Positions 42,509 to 51,670 of a DNA stretch of 64,000 nt are shown here, piece by piece. This DNA is from Neorhizobium sp. UBA3556 (lineage in GTDB: Bacteria > Pseudomonadota > Alphaproteobacteria > Rhizobiales > Rhizobiaceae). Under the pieces are notes generated by a model. It searched no databases, was not told where the DNA came from, and saw only the letters and a program-made list of their open reading frames with translations. Each line of letters begins with the position of its first letter. Position 1 is the stretch's first letter. The stretch lies in NCBI GenBank assembly GCA_002376235.1, contig DFNX01000016.1:806001-870000 (forward strand), given 5' to 3'. The position numbers and the translations under genes were made by a program.

Positions 42509-43423
42509 ATGGAACGCCCGAACCTGCCGAAAGGCCTGCCCGAAGACATCGAAGACAAGAAGCAGGCCGCCCGTGCGTGGTTCGAGAACCTGCGCGATAC
42601 GATCTGCACCTCATTCGAAAACCTTGAGCAGGAACTGGCCGGCCCGCTGTCGGACCAGCCCCCCGGCACTTTCGTTGGCAAGGACTGGCTGCGCCATGAT
42701 GGTGAAGGCGGCGGTGGCCGTATGTCGATGATGGAGGGTCGCGTCTTCGAAAAGGTCGGCGTCCACACCTCCACCGTCCATGGCGAGTTTTCACCCGATT
42801 TCCGCGCCCAGATCCCCGGTGCCGAGGAAGATCCACGCTTCTGGGCCACCGGAATTTCGTTGATTGCTCACCCGGTCAACCCCAACGTCCCGACCGTTCA
42901 TATGAACACCCGCATGGTGGTGACCTCCAGCAACTGGTTTGGCGGCGGTGCCGACCTGACCCCGATGCTGAATGATCGCCGCACCCAGGAAGACTCGGAC
43001 AGCCAACTCTTCCACCGCGTCATGGAAATCACCTGCAACCGTCATGACGCGATCGCGGAGTACCCACGCTACAAGGCCTGGTGCGACGAGTACTTCTTCC
43101 TCAAGCACCGCAACGAACCGCGCGGCATCGGCGGCATCTTTTTCGACTGGCTGCAGTCACCGGAAGACAAGGGCGGCTGGAATGCTGATTTCGCCTTCGT
43201 TCAGGATGTCGGCCGCGCCTTCAACCTGGTCTATCCGAAAATCGTCCGGTCGAATTTCAACACCCCCTGGACGGAGGAGCAGCGTGACGAGCAACTCGTG
43301 CGCCGTGGCCGCTATGTGGAGTTCAACCTGCTCTATGACCGCGGCACGATCTTTGGTTTGAAGACCGGCGGCAATGTGGAATCGATCCTGTCCTCCCTGC
43401 CTCCGGCGGTCCGCTGGCCCTAG
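42509..43423 (+). CDS. hemF: Oxygen-dependent coproporphyrinogen III oxidase
   Basis: A 304-residue cytoplasmic heme-synthesis enzyme that converts coproporphyrinogen III to protoporphyrinogen IX with oxygen. Diagnostic segments are HMNTRMVVTSSNWFGGGADLTPML, PRGIGGIFFDWL and GRYVEFNLLYDRGTIFGLKTGGNVESILSSLPP. The start at 42509 (MERPNLPKG) has GAGAGGA upstream; the frame opens at 42482. The Rhizobiaceae usually also have the oxygen-independent HemN elsewhere. It is a single-gene unit with a repeat in its leader. Confidence 0.95.
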   Translation: MERPNLPKGLPEDIEDKKQAARAWFENLRDTICTSFENLEQELAGPLSDQPPGTFVGKDWLRHDGEGGGGRMSMMEGRVFEKVGVHTSTVHGEFSPDFRAQIPGAEEDPRFWATGISLIAHPVNPNVPTVHMNTRMVVTSSNWFGGGADLTPMLNDRRTQEDSDSQLFHRVMEITCNRHDAIAEYPRYKAWCDEYFFLKHRNEPRGIGGIFFDWLQSPEDKGGWNADFAFVQDVGRAFNLVYPKIVRSNFNTPWTEEQRDEQLVRRGRYVEFNLLYDRGTIFGLKTGGNVESILSSLPPAVRWP

Positions 43424-43550
43424 CATCGGCAGGCGTGATCACGCTTGCTCACGAACTATTTTTCGTACGGCATCGTACATTTGACAAATGTCATACACGA
43501 ATCCTCTCTTCCGGTGTTAATCTGTGAAGATCAACCGGGAGGAGTGTCCG

Positions 43551-43823
43551 ATGACAGCATCGAATAGCATACCCCGATCCGTTGCCTCTGTTGAAGGCGA
43601 CGCAGACTCCAGAGCATTAAGCAAGTCCGAACTGATTGACCGCCTCGCAACGGAAATGCGGGTAAAAAGCGGCGGAGAACTACCACTGTCCTTCTGCATA
43701 GCGCAGGTAAAACGCCAGATCGCCGGTTTGCAGCCGGGCTCGACATCAGCCGGGGAAAGACCGGCAATGCCCGTCAACCCGCCGGCAGGCTCGGTATTCC
43801 ACTCCTGGGCAATGCGCGATTGA
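43551..43823 (+). CDS. Small hypothetical protein
   Basis: A 90-residue soluble protein. A good GGGAGGAG site precedes the ATG at 43551; a GTG at 43524 is a less likely start. The central part (ALSKSELIDRLATEMRVKSGGELPLSFCIAQVKRQIAGLQPG) is predicted helical and holds the only cysteine; the ends are Ser/Pro-rich. I do not recognise it. It is upstream of a DUF1059 gene with 116 bases between. Confidence 0.5.
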   Translation: MTASNSIPRSVASVEGDADSRALSKSELIDRLATEMRVKSGGELPLSFCIAQVKRQIAGLQPGSTSAGERPAMPVNPPAGSVFHSWAMRD

Positions 43824-43939
43824 TCTCGGTATTTCGGAAGACCGAAGACAGCGAAAATACGGAACTTCAGCAGCCTTTTCTGGTTTAGCTCGAGTCGCCC
43901 TGTGCGGGCGACCGATATCAACCACAGGGAGGTATGGCC

Positions 43940-44128
43940 ATGAGGCTTTTCGAATGCGGCACACTCGTGCCTGGCTGCCAATGGCACACGCGTGCGGAGG
44001 AGGATGCGGAGATCGTACGCCGCGCCGTAGCACACATGCGCAGCGATCACGGCGAACAGATCATCCGTGAAACCATGGTGGAGAATATAAAGGCACGCAT
44101 CCGCAACGAAGAGAAAGCGCCGGCTTGA
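43940..44128 (+). CDS. DUF1059-family small protein
   Basis: A 62-residue protein with the DUF1059 pattern: FECGTLVPGCQWHTRAEEDAEIVRRAVAHMRSDHGE, with two cysteines and histidines that could bind metal. GGGAGG stands seven bases before the ATG at 43940; the ATG six bases earlier is too close to that site. The family occurs in many bacteria and archaea without a known role. It ends six bases from the convergent cca gene. Confidence 0.72.
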   Translation: MRLFECGTLVPGCQWHTRAEEDAEIVRRAVAHMRSDHGEQIIRETMVENIKARIRNEEKAPA

Positions 44129-44134
44129 GACTCG

Positions 44135-45397
44135 TTAATTGCCGCTGCTCATCATGTTCTCCAAACGGGCGGCCAATTCGGGCCGCTCGGGATTGAAATT
44201 GCGGCTGATCCAGAACTCCTCGAGTTCCTTTAAAATCTCGCCCACCCGTTTGCCAGCCGGAATGCCTGCCGCGATAACATCGGCACCGGACAGCGGGAAG
44301 CTCGGCTTCACATATTTTTCGCTCATCGACAGAAGGTGCAAAAGCCGCGCGCTCTTGCGCATCGCTACCGGATCGCCCTCGGCTGCCGCCCTTGCTGAAG
44401 CAAGCGCCAGTTTCAGGCGAAAGATCATACCCTGCCGGTCATTGCGATAAAGCAACCGCGTGAAGCCGACATCCGTCACCTCGTCCGGTGGCGTCGGTGT
44501 CGCCGCCCATTGCTGCAGCTTCAGCGCATCCGCATTCGACAGCCTCAACCGCTTGGCAAGCGCATCGAGCCGCTCGACATCCGGCGGCACGATCGCGGCA
44601 AGACGCAGCAACGGCTCCGGCTTCCAGCCGAGCGATCGTTCTGCTGCCACGAGGCTGTGAATTCCGTCTATACCCCATTTCTCCGTCTCCGGCAGGATTG
44701 CCGTCAAGACACCGGCCTGCCGCATCCAGAGCATCGCCCGTGACGGATCTGGAGCGGCAAGCAGCTTTTTCGTTTCGGTCCACACCCGTTCAGCCGAAAG
44801 GCTGGACAGATTGTCCTTCGCCCGCGCGCAGGCCCTGAGGCCATCCGCATCCGGACGGCCGGAGCCGTAATAGGCGAAGAACCGGAAAAAGCGCAGGATA
44901 CGCAGATGATCCTCCGCGATCCGCTGGCTGGCATCACCGATAAAACGCACCGTGCGCGTCTCGATATCCTTCAGTCCCTCGACGAGATCGATCACCTCGC
45001 CCTTGGCATCCGCATAAAGCGCATTGATCGTCAGGTCGCGCCGCTCGGCATCCACCTTCCAGTCCGTACCGAACTCGACCACCGCATGGCGTCCGTTCGT
45101 CTCGATATCCCGTCTCAAGGTTGTCACCTCGAAACCGCGGCCGTCGACAACCAGCGTCACCGTGCCGTGCTCGATGCCGGTCGGAACCGCCTTGATACCT
45201 GCAGCCTTCGCCCGCTCGACCACTATTTCGGGCCGCAGCGTCGTCGCGATATCGACATCGGCGACGGCAAGCCCCATCAGCGCATTGCGCACGGCACCGC
45301 CCGCGATCCGCGCTTCGCCGCCATCGGAGTTCAGCAGCGCCATCACGCGTTGCAGGGCCGTGTCCTGAAACCAGGTCTCGCCAGCCACAGAAGTCAT
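44135..45397 (-). CDS. cca: CCA tRNA nucleotidyltransferase (poly(A) polymerase/CCA-adding family)
   Basis: A 420-residue class II nucleotidyltransferase that adds or repairs the 3' CCA of tRNAs. The head domain has IAGGAVRNALMGL and the catalytic DVDIATTL, followed by the RRDLTINALY motif; the tail is helical. In rhizobia this gene regularly follows a Nudix gene, as here. Its start overlaps the upstream stop by four bases. Whether it adds full CCA or works with a second enzyme cannot be told. Confidence 0.92.
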   Translation of the reverse strand: MTSVAGETWFQDTALQRVMALLNSDGGEARIAGGAVRNALMGLAVADVDIATTLRPEIVVERAKAAGIKAVPTGIEHGTVTLVVDGRGFEVTTLRRDIETNGRHAVVEFGTDWKVDAERRDLTINALYADAKGEVIDLVEGLKDIETRTVRFIGDASQRIAEDHLRILRFFRFFAYYGSGRPDADGLRACARAKDNLSSLSAERVWTETKKLLAAPDPSRAMLWMRQAGVLTAILPETEKWGIDGIHSLVAAERSLGWKPEPLLRLAAIVPPDVERLDALAKRLRLSNADALKLQQWAATPTPPDEVTDVGFTRLLYRNDRQGMIFRLKLALASARAAAEGDPVAMRKSARLLHLLSMSEKYVKPSFPLSGADVIAAGIPAGKRVGEILKELEEFWISRNFNPERPELAARLENMMSSGN

Positions 45398-46044
45398 GCA
45401 TAAAGCCTTTCATAAAGCGTACGGAGGATACCGGCGGTAATCCCCCAGACATTCCGGTCCTCGTAGGGCATCAGGTAGAAATGCCGCTCCGTCCCGTTGA
45501 ACTGGCGGCTGCCCTGCTGGTGGTTCGCTGCGTTCATCAAAAACGACAACGGCACCTCGAACACATCGTCGACCTCGGTCGGGTTGAGCGTCAGCTCAAA
45601 ACCGCGCCGCACGACGGAAAGCACTGGCGTGATGCGAAAGCCCGAAGGCGCATAATAGTTCGGCAGCCGCGCCAATGGCTCGACAAAGCGCGGATCAAGC
45701 CCGATCTCCTCGCGCGCCTCGCGCAGCGCCGCCTGTTCCGGCGAACCGTCTTCGGGATCGATTGCACCACCAGGAAAGGCGATCTGGCCGGAATGTTTGC
45801 GCAGGCTCGCCGTCCGCTGCGTCAGGATTATCTTCGCCTCGTCCCCGTCATCGACGACCGGCACAAGCACCGCCGCGTCCCGCAGCTTGAGATCCCGCGC
45901 CGATTGCACGAATTGCGGATTGAGCCGGTGATCGCCATGATCCCCCCAGGCCGCATCGAGCGGCCTGCCGCTCTGATGCAGCGCCCGACGACGGAATTCT
46001 CCAGCTGAAAACGGTGCCGTTTCATCAAGGGTGAGGTCGCTCAT
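45394..46044 (-). CDS. Nudix hydrolase, CoA-pyrophosphatase type
   Basis: A 216-residue Nudix protein. The box GGAIDPEDGSPEQAALREAREEIGL is complete, and the preceding LTQRTASLRKHSGQIAFPGG matches the NuBI motif of coenzyme A diphosphatases (LLTxRS...GxxxFPGG). It would remove CoA degradation products. The ATG at 46044 overlaps the DUF1285 stop by four bases (ATGA) and its own stop overlaps the cca start by four bases, so all three genes form one tightly coupled operon. Confidence 0.9.
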   Translation of the reverse strand: MSDLTLDETAPFSAGEFRRRALHQSGRPLDAAWGDHGDHRLNPQFVQSARDLKLRDAAVLVPVVDDGDEAKIILTQRTASLRKHSGQIAFPGGAIDPEDGSPEQAALREAREEIGLDPRFVEPLARLPNYYAPSGFRITPVLSVVRRGFELTLNPTEVDDVFEVPLSFLMNAANHQQGSRQFNGTERHFYLMPYEDRNVWGITAGILRTLYERLYA

Positions 46045-46667
46045 GAAGCCAGCCACTCCAGTTCGTCGGCACGCATGATCGGAAAGACCTCGCCCCCGGA
46101 CCGAACGGCAAACATCTCGATCCCGTCGACTGGGATCGTCTCTCCAAGCGCAACCAACTCATACATCATCGCCCTCGAGACCAGCGCTTCCAGCCTCCCG
46201 CGTACCACCACGTAGGGCTTCAACTGCCCCTCTTCACCAACCATCTCGAACCGCAATGGATGGACGGCATCGACTTCGACAACATCCCCGACATTGGTGC
46301 GAAATGTGATCAGAGGAGCGCCATCTCGCTCTCCCGCCTGCATCTCGACCGCCACGAACGGCGCATCGACCACCCGGATGCCGACCTTTTCCACAGGCGT
46401 GACCAGATAGGTTCTGCCATCCTCGTCCTTGCGCAAAACGGTGGAAAACAGCCGCACCAGCGGCGCACGGCCGATCGGCGTCCCCATATAGAACCATGTG
46501 CCGTCAGCCCGGATTTCCATATCGAGATCGCCGCAGAACGGCGGATTCCACTTGTCCACCGGCGGCAATCCGCGGCTTTTGTCGCCGGATTGCTCGGCAG
46601 CGCGCGAAATCATGGCCGCAAGGCCGGCGGCGTCGGGCGCCGAATTTATCGTCTCTGCTGCCATCAT
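46041..46667 (-). CDS. DUF1285 protein
   Basis: A 208-residue protein of the DUF1285 family. Typical segments are PPVDKWNPPFCGDLDMEIRADGTWFYMGTPIGRAPLVRLFSTVLRKDEDG and YLVTPVEKVGIRVVDAPFVAVEM. A start at the second ATG (46664) is equally possible. No function is known; its operon with a CoA-type Nudix hydrolase and cca is conserved in rhizobia as far as I recall. It is divergent from the moxR-like operon. Confidence 0.88.
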   Translation of the reverse strand: MMAAETINSAPDAAGLAAMISRAAEQSGDKSRGLPPVDKWNPPFCGDLDMEIRADGTWFYMGTPIGRAPLVRLFSTVLRKDEDGRTYLVTPVEKVGIRVVDAPFVAVEMQAGERDGAPLITFRTNVGDVVEVDAVHPLRFEMVGEEGQLKPYVVVRGRLEALVSRAMMYELVALGETIPVDGIEMFAVRSGGEVFPIMRADELEWLAS

Positions 46668-46859
46668 TCAGTCCCGGTTCGAAATTAATCGTTGACCGTC
46701 GCGATCATTCCTCACGAGATAGTCATTCGGAACGAGCTTGTCAGCCTTATTTCGGGTAATAGTTTCTGAGGCTAATGTACTTGCTGCGGTGCAACGACTC
46801 GTGCTGAGGGCAGACACCCGACCGGCAGATGAATATCGACCTTGATTATGGAGAACGAC

Positions 46860-47873
46860 ATGGGCGTGATAAATCCAACCGAGGCCGTTCTTGACGAGAA
46901 GGCAATCGTCGCCGCCGCCGAAAAGGCGCTGGCCGATATCGCCGCCGTCCGCGAGGAAATCGCCAAGGTCATTTTCGGCCAGGAACGAGTGGTGGAAAAC
47001 ACGCTTCTCGCCGTCCTCTCCGGCGGCCATGCCCTGCTCGTCGGCGTTCCGGGCCTTGCCAAGACCAAGCTCGTCACCACGCTCGGCACGGTTCTGGGTC
47101 TCGATTCCAACCGCATCCAGTTCACTCCCGACCTGATGCCCTCCGATATTCTCGGCTCCGAAGTCATGGATACGGACGAAACCGGCCGCCGCTCCTTCCG
47201 CTTCATCAAGGGCCCGATCTTCGCCCAGTTGCTGATGGCCGATGAAATCAACCGCGCCTCGCCGCGCACCCAGTCGGCGCTTTTGCAGTCCATGCAGGAA
47301 TATCACATCACGGTCGCCGGCCAGCGTTTTGATCTCCCCGCCCCGTTCCATGTTCTGGCCACCCAGAACCCGCTGGAACAGGAAGGCACCTATCCGCTGC
47401 CAGAAGCCCAGCTCGACCGTTTTCTGCTGCAGGTCGATGTCCTCTATCCTGACCTCGATGCCGAACGGCAGATCCTGCTCGGCACGACCGGTCTTGCTGA
47501 AGCCAAGCCGCGCGGCGTCATCGACAGCGCCCGCCTGCAGGAAATCCAGATGCTGATCCGCCAGATGCCGGTCTCGGACAAGGTGGTCGACGCCATCCTC
47601 TCGCTCGTCCGCTCCGCCCGCCCCGGCCACGGCAATGCCGATACCGACCGGCACGTCGCCTGGGGTCCTGGCCCCCGCGCCGGCCAGTCGCTGATGCTGA
47701 CCGCCCGCGCCCGCGCGCTCTATCAGGGCCGCCTCGCGCCGTCGCTCGACGATGTCTACGCGTTGGCCGAGCCTGTTCTCGAACACCGCATGGCATTGAA
47801 TTTCGCCGCCCGTGCAGAAGGCATGTCGGTGCGTGATGTGATCGCCGGATTGGTAAAGCAGGCCCGCGGATAA
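46860..47873 (+). CDS. MoxR-family AAA+ ATPase
   Basis: A 337-residue ATPase with Walker A GVPGLAKT (near residue 60), Walker B LLMADEINRA and sensor residues in FHVLATQNPLEQEGTYPLPEAQLDRF. The start at 46860 has GGAG seven bases upstream; in-frame TTG 46842 and ATG 46848 are less likely. MoxR proteins act as chaperones that insert metals or activate VWA-domain partners, and three VWA-like proteins are encoded directly after it. This is the first gene of that operon. Confidence 0.93.
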   Translation: MGVINPTEAVLDEKAIVAAAEKALADIAAVREEIAKVIFGQERVVENTLLAVLSGGHALLVGVPGLAKTKLVTTLGTVLGLDSNRIQFTPDLMPSDILGSEVMDTDETGRRSFRFIKGPIFAQLLMADEINRASPRTQSALLQSMQEYHITVAGQRFDLPAPFHVLATQNPLEQEGTYPLPEAQLDRFLLQVDVLYPDLDAERQILLGTTGLAEAKPRGVIDSARLQEIQMLIRQMPVSDKVVDAILSLVRSARPGHGNADTDRHVAWGPGPRAGQSLMLTARARALYQGRLAPSLDDVYALAEPVLEHRMALNFAARAEGMSVRDVIAGLVKQARG

Positions 47874-47900
47874 GATCCCGGCCTTTAGAAAGGACAATGC

Positions 47901-48818
47901 GTGGCATCAATCGGCCAGATCGTCGAGCAGACACCCAGCAGTGAAGTCCTCTCCCGCGCCCAGGCGCGTGCAGCACTCGTGCCCGACTGCATGGTGGAAG
48001 CAAAGCGCATCGCCAACACCGTGATTGCCGGCTGGCATGGTCGGCGCAAGCGCGGCATGGGCGAAAACTTCTGGCAGTTCCGGCCTTACGCCGAGGGCGA
48101 GAGCCTGTCGCGGATCGACTGGCGCCGCTCCGCCCGCGACGACCATACCTATGTCCGCGACCGCGAATGGGAAGCCGCACACACGATCTGGCTCTGGGCC
48201 GACATGTCGCCGTCGATGATGTACAAGTCGACCTTCGCCATGGTCTCGAAGGAAAGCCGCGCGCTGGTTCTGATGCTGGCGCTTGCCGAAATCCTTGCCC
48301 GCTCCGGCGAACGCATCGGGTGTCCCGGTATCATGGAGCCGGTCTCGGCTCGCAACGCTGCGGAGCGGCTTGCGACCGCCATCATGCATGCGCCACCGAC
48401 CACCGGTATGCCGGAAACCGCGATGATCAGAGGCCAGAGTGATATCGTCCTGATCGGCGATTTTCTCGATGATGCCGACAGCGTCATGTCGCGCATCTCG
48501 CCGCTTGGAAAACGCGGCCTGCGCGGCCATGTCATAGAAGTGGCCGATCCGGCGGAAGAAACCTTCCCCTATACCGGCCGCACCGAATTCACCGATCCTG
48601 AGACCGGCGAGAAACTCACCTCCGGCCGCGCAGAAATGATCCGCGACGATTACCAGCGCGCCTATCTCGCGCGCCGCGAGGCGTTGGGAGAGGGTCTCCG
48701 CCGTCTCGGCTGGAGTTTTACCTTCCACCGCACCGATCATCTCGCCTCCGAAGCGCTTGTTGCGGTCCACGGCCAACTGTCAGGCATGCCCGCGACATTC
48801 CCGGGAGGCCGCACATGA
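47901..48818 (+). CDS. DUF58 (VWA-like) protein
   Basis: A 305-residue DUF58 protein. The conserved part FRPYAEGESLSRIDWRRSARDDHTYVRDREWE is near residues 55-90, followed by a VWA-like core with the metal site ADMSPSM, an intact D-x-S-x-S. DUF58 proteins are usual partners of MoxR ATPases. It starts 28 bases after moxR and its stop overlaps the next start by four bases (ATGA). Confidence 0.92.
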   Translation: MASIGQIVEQTPSSEVLSRAQARAALVPDCMVEAKRIANTVIAGWHGRRKRGMGENFWQFRPYAEGESLSRIDWRRSARDDHTYVRDREWEAAHTIWLWADMSPSMMYKSTFAMVSKESRALVLMLALAEILARSGERIGCPGIMEPVSARNAAERLATAIMHAPPTTGMPETAMIRGQSDIVLIGDFLDDADSVMSRISPLGKRGLRGHVIEVADPAEETFPYTGRTEFTDPETGEKLTSGRAEMIRDDYQRAYLARREALGEGLRRLGWSFTFHRTDHLASEALVAVHGQLSGMPATFPGGRT

Positions 48819-51658
48819 ACGCGCTTGCCTTCGCCAATCCGCTGATCCTTTTCGGGCTCCTGTCGCTGCCGGTCATCTGGTGGCTGCTGCGCCTCACCCC
48901 GCCGCGCCCGAAAGCTGAAATCTTTCCGCCGCTGCGCATCCTTGCAACGGTCCTGAAGCGCGAGGAAACCCCGGCCCAGAGCCCATGGTGGCTGACGCTT
49001 CTGCGCATGCTTCTCGCCGCCGCCGTCATTCTCGCGATCGCCGATCCGGTGATGAACCCGCGCGCCAGCTCGCTCAATGCCAATGGCCCGCTGGCGCTTG
49101 TCATCGACAATGGCTGGTCGAGCTCGGTCGACTGGGAACGCCGCGTCGAAACCGCCAATATGCTGATCGACGAGGCTGAAAGCGCCGATGTTCCGGTCTC
49201 GCTGACCTTCACCGCCGACACGAATAACGAGCCGACTACCGGCACCGCATCCGCCGCCCGCGACAAGCTTGCCGCAGCCGAGCCGAAACCACTCGTCCCC
49301 GATCGCCTGCGCGCCATCCGCACCCTGCAGGAAGCGCTCGACGGCAACCCGCTCGGCACGGTGGCGCTCATCTCCGATGGCATCGCCGCCCCCGGCGATA
49401 ATGAAGCGATGACAGCCCTTGCCGCCTTCGCGCCGAATGACGTTCGTCTCTACCAAGGCGAAGGTCGTGGCGCAGTCGCACTCACCGGCGCCACCAACAA
49501 TTCCGAAACCATGGCCGTCACTGCCACCCGCCTCGATACCGCCGCCCCGCAGCAAATGACGGTCAATGCGCTCGACCAGCAGGGCCGCTCGCTCGCCTCC
49601 GGTACGGTCGACTTCGCAGCGGGTTCCGGCACTGCGACGGCAGAAATCTCCGCCCCTTTCGAACTGCGCAACGATTTCGCTCGCCTCAGTGTCGAGGGCC
49701 TCGCCACCGCAGGTGCCACCCACCTGCTCGATGACGGCTTCAAGCGCCGCCGCATCGCACTGATTTCCGGTGAAAGCGGCAGCGATTTCCAGCCGCTGCT
49801 GCAGCCGCTCTATTATATCAACCGGGCGCTTTCGCCCTATGCCGATATCATCCAGACGAATACGGCGGATCTCGCGGTCGCGATCCCACAGATCCTGGAA
49901 AACAACCCGTCCGCCATCATCATGGCCGATGTCGGACGTCTTCCGGCCGAAACATACGAACCGCTGGAACGCTGGATCGCCCGCGGCGGCACGCTGATCC
50001 GCTTTGCCGGCCCACGCCTTGCAGCGGCCCCCGCAGATGACCCGCTTGTGCCGGTAAGATTGCGCCAGGGCGAACGTGCGCTTGGCGGTGCGATGTCCTG
50101 GTCGGAACCGCAGTCGCTGGCGGACTTCCCCGATATCGGCCCCTTCGCCGGCATGCCACGCGCAACCGATATCACCGTCACCCGCCAGGTTCTCGCCGAA
50201 CCGACGCCGGATCTCGCCGAACGCACCTGGGCAAGCCTTGCCGATGGCACGCCGCTCGTCACCACCCGTGATGTCGATGCCGGTCGCCTCGTGCTCTTCC
50301 ACACCAGCGCCGAAGCAACATGGTCGAACCTGCCGCTCTCGGGCAATTTCGTCGAGATGCTGCGCCGTGTCGTTCAGATGGCCCGTGCCGGCGGCGCCAC
50401 CACCGCATCGGCAGGCTCGGAAAACGCCGCCGCAACGCTTCCCGCCTACCGCCTGCTGACCGCCGACGGCCTGCTTTCGACCGAAACCAGCGGCGTGCGC
50501 CCGATCATGATCCGCGCCGGCGAAACGCCCTCGGCCACGTTCGACCACCCTCCGGGCCTTTACGGCACCGAAGATGGCTTTTCCGCAGTCAACTTGCTGC
50601 CGCTCGGCTCAGAACTCGCCGCCTTCGATCCCGCCCCGATCGGCCGCGCCGTTACCCGTGAAGGCCTTGCCGGTGGCGAAGCCGTCTCGCTGCGCCCTGC
50701 TCTTTTCGCGGCAGCCTTCGCAATGCTCATTCTCGATAGTCTTATCGTGCTCTTCATCAACGGCGCCTTCTCGCGCCTGCCGAAGGGATCACGCCGTCGC
50801 TCGGGTGCCGCAGCCGCCGCAATCACCGCGCTCGCCTTCGGCCTGCTCGCCTTCCAGCCCCACCCTGTCTTCGCTCAGGAAATGCCGGAGGGAAGCGGCG
50901 CGAAGGCTGGCGACGAACAGATCCTAGAACATCTCGAGACCACCCATCTCGCCTATGTCACGATCGGCGAGGCCGATGTCGATCGCATTTCAGAACAGGG
51001 GCTTGAAGGCCTGACGGAATTTCTCTCCTACCGCACGACACTGGAACCCGGCGCCCCCGTCGGCCTCGATATCACCAAGGACGAACTCTCCTTCTATCCG
51101 ATCATCTACTGGCCGATTTCAGCCAATGCGCCGATGCCCTCTCAGGCCGCGATCTCGCGCATCGATGCCTATATGCGCAATGGCGGCACCGTGCTCTTCG
51201 ATACGCGCGACCAGTATTCCTCGCTCGGCGGTGGCGGCAGCACGCCGAACGGCGAACGGCTGCAGCAGATCCTCGCCAATATCGACATCCCGCCATTGGA
51301 GCCCGTGCCGGAAAACCACGTCCTTGCTCGGTCATTCTATCTGCTGACCAACTTCCCCGGCCGCTACAATGGCAGCGCACTTTGGGTCGAGGCACGTCAG
51401 GACGCACGCAACAGCGCCAATCAGGTCTCTTCCGGTGGTGACGGCGTCTCGCCCATCATGATCACCGGCAACGATCTGGCCGGTGCCTGGGCCGTCGACC
51501 AGCAGGGCGCACCTGTCCTGCCGACCGTTCCTCCGGACGAGATGCAGCGCGAATATGCCTACCGTGCCGGCGTCAACATCATGATGTACATGCTGACCGG
51601 CAACTACAAGGCCGACCAGGTCCACGTCCCTGCCCTTCTCGAACGGCTTGGCCAGTAG
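48815..51658 (+). CDS. BatA-N-terminal / DUF4159 membrane protein
   Basis: A 947-residue protein. The N-terminus has the aerotolerance-regulator (BatA) membrane domain: ALAFANPLILFGLLSLPVIWWLLRLTPPRP, then a second helix near residue 66-80. A VWA-like segment reads LALVIDNGWSSS, where the metal motif is D-x-G-x-S rather than D-x-S-x-S, with VALISDG further on. A helix near 640-660 and another near 665-680 follow, and the last 250 residues form a DUF4159 domain (DVDRISEQGLEGLTEFLSYRTTLEPGAP onward). It is the third gene of the operon. Confidence 0.88.
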   Translation: MNALAFANPLILFGLLSLPVIWWLLRLTPPRPKAEIFPPLRILATVLKREETPAQSPWWLTLLRMLLAAAVILAIADPVMNPRASSLNANGPLALVIDNGWSSSVDWERRVETANMLIDEAESADVPVSLTFTADTNNEPTTGTASAARDKLAAAEPKPLVPDRLRAIRTLQEALDGNPLGTVALISDGIAAPGDNEAMTALAAFAPNDVRLYQGEGRGAVALTGATNNSETMAVTATRLDTAAPQQMTVNALDQQGRSLASGTVDFAAGSGTATAEISAPFELRNDFARLSVEGLATAGATHLLDDGFKRRRIALISGESGSDFQPLLQPLYYINRALSPYADIIQTNTADLAVAIPQILENNPSAIIMADVGRLPAETYEPLERWIARGGTLIRFAGPRLAAAPADDPLVPVRLRQGERALGGAMSWSEPQSLADFPDIGPFAGMPRATDITVTRQVLAEPTPDLAERTWASLADGTPLVTTRDVDAGRLVLFHTSAEATWSNLPLSGNFVEMLRRVVQMARAGGATTASAGSENAAATLPAYRLLTADGLLSTETSGVRPIMIRAGETPSATFDHPPGLYGTEDGFSAVNLLPLGSELAAFDPAPIGRAVTREGLAGGEAVSLRPALFAAAFAMLILDSLIVLFINGAFSRLPKGSRRRSGAAAAAITALAFGLLAFQPHPVFAQEMPEGSGAKAGDEQILEHLETTHLAYVTIGEADVDRISEQGLEGLTEFLSYRTTLEPGAPVGLDITKDELSFYPIIYWPISANAPMPSQAAISRIDAYMRNGGTVLFDTRDQYSSLGGGGSTPNGERLQQILANIDIPPLEPVPENHVLARSFYLLTNFPGRYNGSALWVEARQDARNSANQVSSGGDGVSPIMITGNDLAGAWAVDQQGAPVLPTVPPDEMQREYAYRAGVNIMMYMLTGNYKADQVHVPALLERLGQ

Positions 51659-51670
51659 GAAAGAGCATCG

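Noticed and set aside
43433..43444. Palindrome GCGTGATCACGC after hemF
   Set aside because: Too short and without a loop or T-tract to be called a terminator; likely chance in GC-rich DNA.
48737..50548. 603-codon minus-strand frame
   Set aside because: Antisense to the BatA/DUF4159 gene, which has recognisable domains.
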